NCBI GenBank assembly: GCA_900546395.1
Contig: URDD01000082.1
Coordinates: 1 to 9,572, forward strand
Length of the DNA stretch: 9,572 nt
Direction: 5' to 3'
Origin: an uncultured Bacteroidales bacterium
Lineage (GTDB): Bacteria; Bacteroidota; Bacteroidia; Bacteroidales; UBA932
Position 1 is the stretch's first letter. Every line of letters begins with the position of its first letter. The notes beneath the pieces are model-generated. The model saw only the letters and a list, made by a program, of their open reading frames with translations, did no database searches and was not told the DNA's origin. Shown piece by piece: positions 6,458 to 9,572 of this stretch. Position numbers and translations under genes: made by a program.

Positions 6458-7801
6458 TCATTTTTTCTTTATATCGTTTTCTATAAGTTCGAGAAGTTTG
6501 TCGATTGCTTCATCTTCCGGAATATGCCTGAGTACAGGTTCTTTTCCTTTATAAATTGCAACTTTTTTATTGCCTTCACCTACGTAACCCCAATCAGCGT
6601 CAGCCATTTCTCCCGGCCCGTTTACAATGCAACCCATGACGGCTATAACCATACCTTTCAGGTGCGATGTGCGGCTTTTTACTTCATTGAATTTCTCTTC
6701 CAGACTATACATAGTTCTTCCGCATCCTGGACAAGCTATATATTCGGGCCTGTAAAATCTTCTTCTTGCTGCCTGCATAACTTCATCACAAAGGTATGAC
6801 GCCAGTTCTGATCCATCAAGGCTGCATACATTCCCATTGGAGTCTATATAGGTGCCCCTTATTTCGAGATTGTCTATTTTTCTGTCCATCAGCATTTTCC
6901 CGAAATCACAAGCCAAATCAAGCATAAGTCTTTCTCTGGAAGGAGATGCATATTCTGCGATAGCTTTCTTATCTTGCAATATTAAGGATGTCATTGAAGA
7001 GTGGAGTTTGCCTTCGTATCTGTCAGCAAGATATTTTGCAACAGGCAACTCATTTTCAGGAGACTCTGTAAGTGATACCCGTATAGTATTTCCTATTCCT
7101 TCGCTGAGAAGGGAGGAAATACCTACAGCAGACTTTATACGTCCCGAGTCTCCGTTTCCTGCTTCAGTAACGCCAAGGTGAAGAGGGAATATCACCCCTT
7201 CTTCCTGCATTGCAGCGTTAAGAAGCCTGTAGGCTTCTACCATTACTATAGTATTGCTGGCTTTCAGTGATACAACGACATTGTAGAAATTGTTTTCAAT
7301 GCACATTCTTATCCATTCCATAGCGGCTTCTTTCATTGCCAGGGGAGTATTACCATACAAATTTGTAATACGTTCGCCAAGAGAGCCATGATTCAGACCT
7401 ATTCTGACTGCAGTTCCGTTTTCTTTACATACTTGTACAAGTCTTGAGAACTGAGATCTGGCTACATCATGGTCTTTATGGAAGTTTCCTGGGTTAATCC
7501 TTACTTTTTCTACAACAGTTGCAGCTTCAATGGCTATTTCCGATGAAAAGTGTACATCGGCAACGAGAGGTGTGGAAATTCCCAGGGCTCTGAGTCTTGC
7601 TTTTATCTCCTTGAGTGCCGCAACCTCATTTCTGGTAGGAACTGTAAGTCTTATAAGCTCTGCACCAGCTTCATAGAGTTTTACACATTGTGTAACAGAT
7701 GCCTCAATGTCAGAAGTGTGAGTGTTGCACATTGTCTGTATTACAATCGGGGAGTCTGCCCCTATTGTAACATTCCCGATTTCTGCTGTTATAATTTTCA
7801 T
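6458..7801 (-). CDS. ispG: 4-hydroxy-3-methylbut-2-enyl diphosphate synthase (MEP pathway), compact-insert form
   Basis: It reduces 2-C-methyl-D-erythritol 2,4-cyclodiphosphate to HMBPP in the penultimate MEP-pathway step, using a [4Fe-4S] cluster. The 447 residues begin with a TIM-barrel domain (P-I-V-I-Q-T-M, 18-24; L-V-A-D-V-H-F, 79-85; K-V-R-I-N-P-G-N, 99-106; R-I-G-L-N-H-G-S-L, 133-141; L-G-V-T-E-A-G, 209-215; R-I-K-S-A-V-G, 221-227). The C-terminal cluster domain has C357-P-G-C360, G-C391-I-V-N-G-P-G-E398 and D-W-G-Y-V-G; C357, C360, C391 and E398 are the expected ligands. The blocks resemble the long three-domain type usual in Bacteroidota, plants and Chlamydia (about 600 residues or more), but the insert between the two domains is only about 90 residues (roughly 260-350). 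The start at 7801 gives a short N-terminus before the first strand. It is the last gene of the - strand run, 30 bp after the barrel gene. Confidence 0.95.
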   Translation of the reverse strand: MKIITAEIGNVTIGADSPIVIQTMCNTHTSDIEASVTQCVKLYEAGAELIRLTVPTRNEVAALKEIKARLRALGISTPLVADVHFSSEIAIEAATVVEKVRINPGNFHKDHDVARSQFSRLVQVCKENGTAVRIGLNHGSLGERITNLYGNTPLAMKEAAMEWIRMCIENNFYNVVVSLKASNTIVMVEAYRLLNAAMQEEGVIFPLHLGVTEAGNGDSGRIKSAVGISSLLSEGIGNTIRVSLTESPENELPVAKYLADRYEGKLHSSMTSLILQDKKAIAEYASPSRERLMLDLACDFGKMLMDRKIDNLEIRGTYIDSNGNVCSLDGSELASYLCDEVMQAARRRFYRPEYIACPGCGRTMYSLEEKFNEVKSRTSHLKGMVIAVMGCIVNGPGEMADADWGYVGEGNKKVAIYKGKEPVLRHIPEDEAIDKLLELIENDIKKK

Positions 7802-7831
7802 CTTTTAAAAAATTAGCTCATGTAAATTTTA

Positions 7832-8722
7832 TTAATTTTTTCCTGCGGGAACCTCTGCTTCAACGGCCTTTATGAGACCCAGCTGTTCTTTGGCTTCACG
7901 TTTGAGCTGATGTTTTGTCTTTCCTACTCTTTTTGAAAGCTGGAAATGCACACCTACGGAAAAAATTATATTCGACGGATATGCGTACCTGTAATAATAC
8001 TTGCTGTAGTAATCAGGTTTGTGCAATGCTCCCATAGAATATTTGTACATAGCCTGGAAATGGATTTCAACAGGGTCAAATACGAAGGCAAAGCCTGCTC
8101 CGCCTTTGATTCCGTAATCAAAACGGCGGTCTGTTTCAATAAACGAGTCTGTCAAAGGACCGGAAATACTGTTCCCTGTCCTATCAATCTTCATTCTATA
8201 CCCCAGGAAGAATCCAATATTTGCAAGTATTTTCATTTTCCAGAAATCAAAATGGCAATGGGCCAGAAGAGGGACTTCAATTACGTCCATAATTGCTTCT
8301 GTAACCCCGGAATAGTCTCCGCCAAGGTCCGGATACAATCCGGTTTCATCGTCCGGTTTCAATCTGTATCCTTCCCGACTGTAGAACAGACCTGTCTGAA
8401 ACCCGAAATATGGCATGTAACCGAACATTTTGCCGTATTTCGTATATGTGACACCGAAATTAACAGGAACAAAACGGGATTTCTGCTTCATTGACGGATT
8501 CCAGTTTACCTGACTTAATGAAACTCCGTACTGTATGCCAATCATATCATAATCATTGATTACTATCTTTTTCTTTATATTGACAGTATCAAGATAAGAC
8601 AGGTTCTCGCCTGCAGATACACTTAGGCCTGCAGGTAATTTGACATTCTGGCTGAAGCCGGTATATTCCGGCAGAATAATGGCTGTAAAAACTAATATTA
8701 AGGTTAAATATATTCTGTTCAT
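7832..8722 (-). CDS. Outer-membrane beta-barrel protein (PorT-like, OMP_b-brl_2 type)
   Basis: This is a probable outer-membrane protein of unknown role, 296 residues. A signal peptide is clear: M-N-R-I-Y, a hydrophobic core (about 5-17) and a likely cut near S24-Q25 (G-F-S-Q). The rest alternates in the way of beta-strands with aromatic ends, for example Y-F-G-F-Q-T-G-L-F-Y (105-114), I-E-V-P-L-L-A-H (148-155), I-L-A-N-I-G-F-F-L-G-Y (165-175), G-I-K-G-G-A-G-F-A-F-V-F (204-215), I-H-F-Q-A-M-Y-K-Y (220-228) and a final I-I-F-S-V-G-V-H-F (252-260). The layout resembles the PorT/OMP_b-brl_2 group of small Bacteroidota barrels, but I cannot assign it to PorT itself. A tyrosine-rich loop (238-248) precedes the last strand, and a charged tail (about 264-296) follows it. 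The gene lies 19 bp after the Ig-like gene and 30 bp before ispG. Confidence 0.72.
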   Translation of the reverse strand: MNRIYLTLILVFTAIILPEYTGFSQNVKLPAGLSVSAGENLSYLDTVNIKKKIVINDYDMIGIQYGVSLSQVNWNPSMKQKSRFVPVNFGVTYTKYGKMFGYMPYFGFQTGLFYSREGYRLKPDDETGLYPDLGGDYSGVTEAIMDVIEVPLLAHCHFDFWKMKILANIGFFLGYRMKIDRTGNSISGPLTDSFIETDRRFDYGIKGGAGFAFVFDPVEIHFQAMYKYSMGALHKPDYYSKYYYRYAYPSNIIFSVGVHFQLSKRVGKTKHQLKREAKEQLGLIKAVEAEVPAGKN

Positions 8723-8741
8723 CTACTTTCTGGTATTTCCT

Positions 8742-9572
8742 CTAACGGAATAATTCTTCAACATTGATTGTCTGTCCCAACTCTGTTTTTTCAGGAATGT
8801 CCAGCAGAAATGTCCCGTCTTTCAATTTATAGAACTTGACTTTTTCGGGCTGCTTCTTCTCAAGAAGGTTTCCTGTATCGACCATACCGTTTCTGTTCAG
8901 GTCTTCGATAATCCTTATCGAATATTTGCCTGCTTTAAGGTAAGGGAACAGCAGGTTGCAATCCTTGTCAACGGTATAACTCCGAAGAACATTGTCTCTT
9001 TTTTCATTCAGCAGGTCGATAATATACTTGTTGTTCACATTAGTAAGGTCAAGACTTAGTGAACTCAGATTCTCATCTGTCGGCAAAGAAACTTTGACCT
9101 CAAGGCTGTCATTATAGAATCCGTTGATATCCATAAATTTATGCTTGGGAATATTCAGGAAATATTCATAGCCCTGTATGAACTTTTCTGTAGGTCTGAC
9201 TACAAATTTACGCAAGTTGAGACTGTCTTTTTCAAGGGTGAACTTACCTTTGGTCTCCTGTTGTTTAGGGTTTACGTACCAGAACCTTATAGAGTCGAAT
9301 GCGGACTTTACAAGCGGATATTTGAATTCAATTTCAAAGCCGTATTGCTCCACTCTTTCAGGCTCTGCAGATACTGTAAATACAGTCGTAGTATCCTCTT
9401 TCTTTATATCTTTCTTACTGCTTTTCTTGGCCTTGCTTTCTTTTGGTTTTGCAAGTTTTATCTGTTCCAGGAACGGGACTAGTTTTCCTAATGTGTCGGT
9501 TTTCATATAGTCAACATTAAGAATCAGAGTATCCGGCTGGGGCTTCGGATCATTTATCCATATTTCCAGGCT
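8742..9572 (-). CDS. Ig-like domain surface protein, C-terminal part (partial)
   Basis: This is the C-terminal 276 residues of a protein whose frame stays open through the right edge; the ATG at 9504-9506 is internal, because the 22 upstream codons (S-L-E-I-W-I-N-D-P...) remain in frame. It resembles the Bacteroidota proteins annotated as Ig-like (Big_5) domain-containing, often lipoproteins, though any signal peptide is beyond the window. Visible parts, numbered from the edge: a beta-rich segment, a Lys-rich low-complexity linker (about 39-60), beta-sandwich-like sequence (about 65-165), and a conserved end module with Y-L-K-A-G-K-Y-S-I-R-I-I-E-D-L-N-R-N-G-M-V-D-T-G (211-234) followed by K-K-Q-P-E-K-V. 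The D-L-N-R-N-G-M-V-D part looks like a calcium-loop motif. The function is unknown. It leads the visible - strand run, 19 bp before the barrel gene. Confidence 0.7.
   Translation of the reverse strand, partial: SLEIWINDPKPQPDTLILNVDYMKTDTLGKLVPFLEQIKLAKPKESKAKKSSKKDIKKEDTTTVFTVSAEPERVEQYGFEIEFKYPLVKSAFDSIRFWYVNPKQQETKGKFTLEKDSLNLRKFVVRPTEKFIQGYEYFLNIPKHKFMDINGFYNDSLEVKVSLPTDENLSSLSLDLTNVNNKYIIDLLNEKRDNVLRSYTVDKDCNLLFPYLKAGKYSIRIIEDLNRNGMVDTGNLLEKKQPEKVKFYKLKDGTFLLDIPEKTELGQTINVEELFR

Noticed and set aside
7946..8494. A 182-codon + strand open frame opposite the barrel gene
   Set aside because: The opposite strand encodes a protein with a signal peptide and a barrel pattern; this frame shows no domain and lacks a promoter-like site.
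1..9572. Mobile elements, CRISPR arrays, tRNA or rRNA genes, riboswitches, defence systems
   Set aside because: I saw no transposase or integrase sequence, regularly spaced repeats, tRNA-like cloverleaf, rRNA segment or long structured leader; intergenic gaps are all under about 95 bp.

Overview
The window reads as ordinary chromosomal DNA from a member of the Bacteroidota, most likely the order Bacteroidales. Three things point there. The FtsH sequence carries phylum-typical blocks (SSNDERENTLNQLLTEMDGF, ILDKALLRAGRFDRQ). The promoter-like sites have the TAnnTTTG -7 box of the Bacteroidetes primary sigma factor, with no good Shine-Dalgarno sequences. The envelope genes on the right (a PorT-like 8-strand-type outer-membrane barrel and an Ig-like surface protein with a D-x-N-x-N-G-x-x-D-T-G motif) are of kinds common in that phylum. 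The species cannot be named from the sequence.

Layout, left to right. Positions 1-323 hold the 3' end of rpe (ribulose-phosphate 3-epimerase, + strand), which overlaps tail-to-tail by 8 bp with a monofunctional biotin-protein ligase (birA, - strand, 316-1068). A 49-bp divergent gap with back-to-back promoter-like boxes separates birA from a tight + strand gene run, rsfS - ftsH - cdsA - psd - CNNM/CorC-type membrane protein (1118-6366). An internal promoter-like box precedes psd, and an ATGA start/stop overlap joins psd to the last gene. The run ends at a strong bidirectional hairpin terminator (6367-6427), with a second hairpin overlapping it (6423-6445). From the right, a - strand run converges on the terminator: a partial Ig-like domain protein (gene entering from beyond the right edge), an outer-membrane beta-barrel protein, and ispG.

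How the genes fit together: the + strand run is an envelope-biogenesis and quality-control set. FtsH degrades membrane proteins, CdsA makes CDP-diacylglycerol, Psd makes phosphatidylethanolamine (the intervening PS synthase is not in the window), and the CNNM/CorC protein is a probable ion transporter or gliding-type accessory. RsfS silences ribosomes in slow growth. The - strand run combines two envelope proteins of unknown role with the penultimate enzyme of the MEP isoprenoid pathway.

There are no mobile elements, CRISPR arrays, tRNA or rRNA genes, or phage genes, and no gene-free stretch over about 90 bp. I see no clear evidence of an undescribed system. The features most worth a second look are the IspG with a shortened insert between its two core domains, the abutting face-to-face promoter boxes between birA and rsfS, and the overlapping hairpins at the convergence point.
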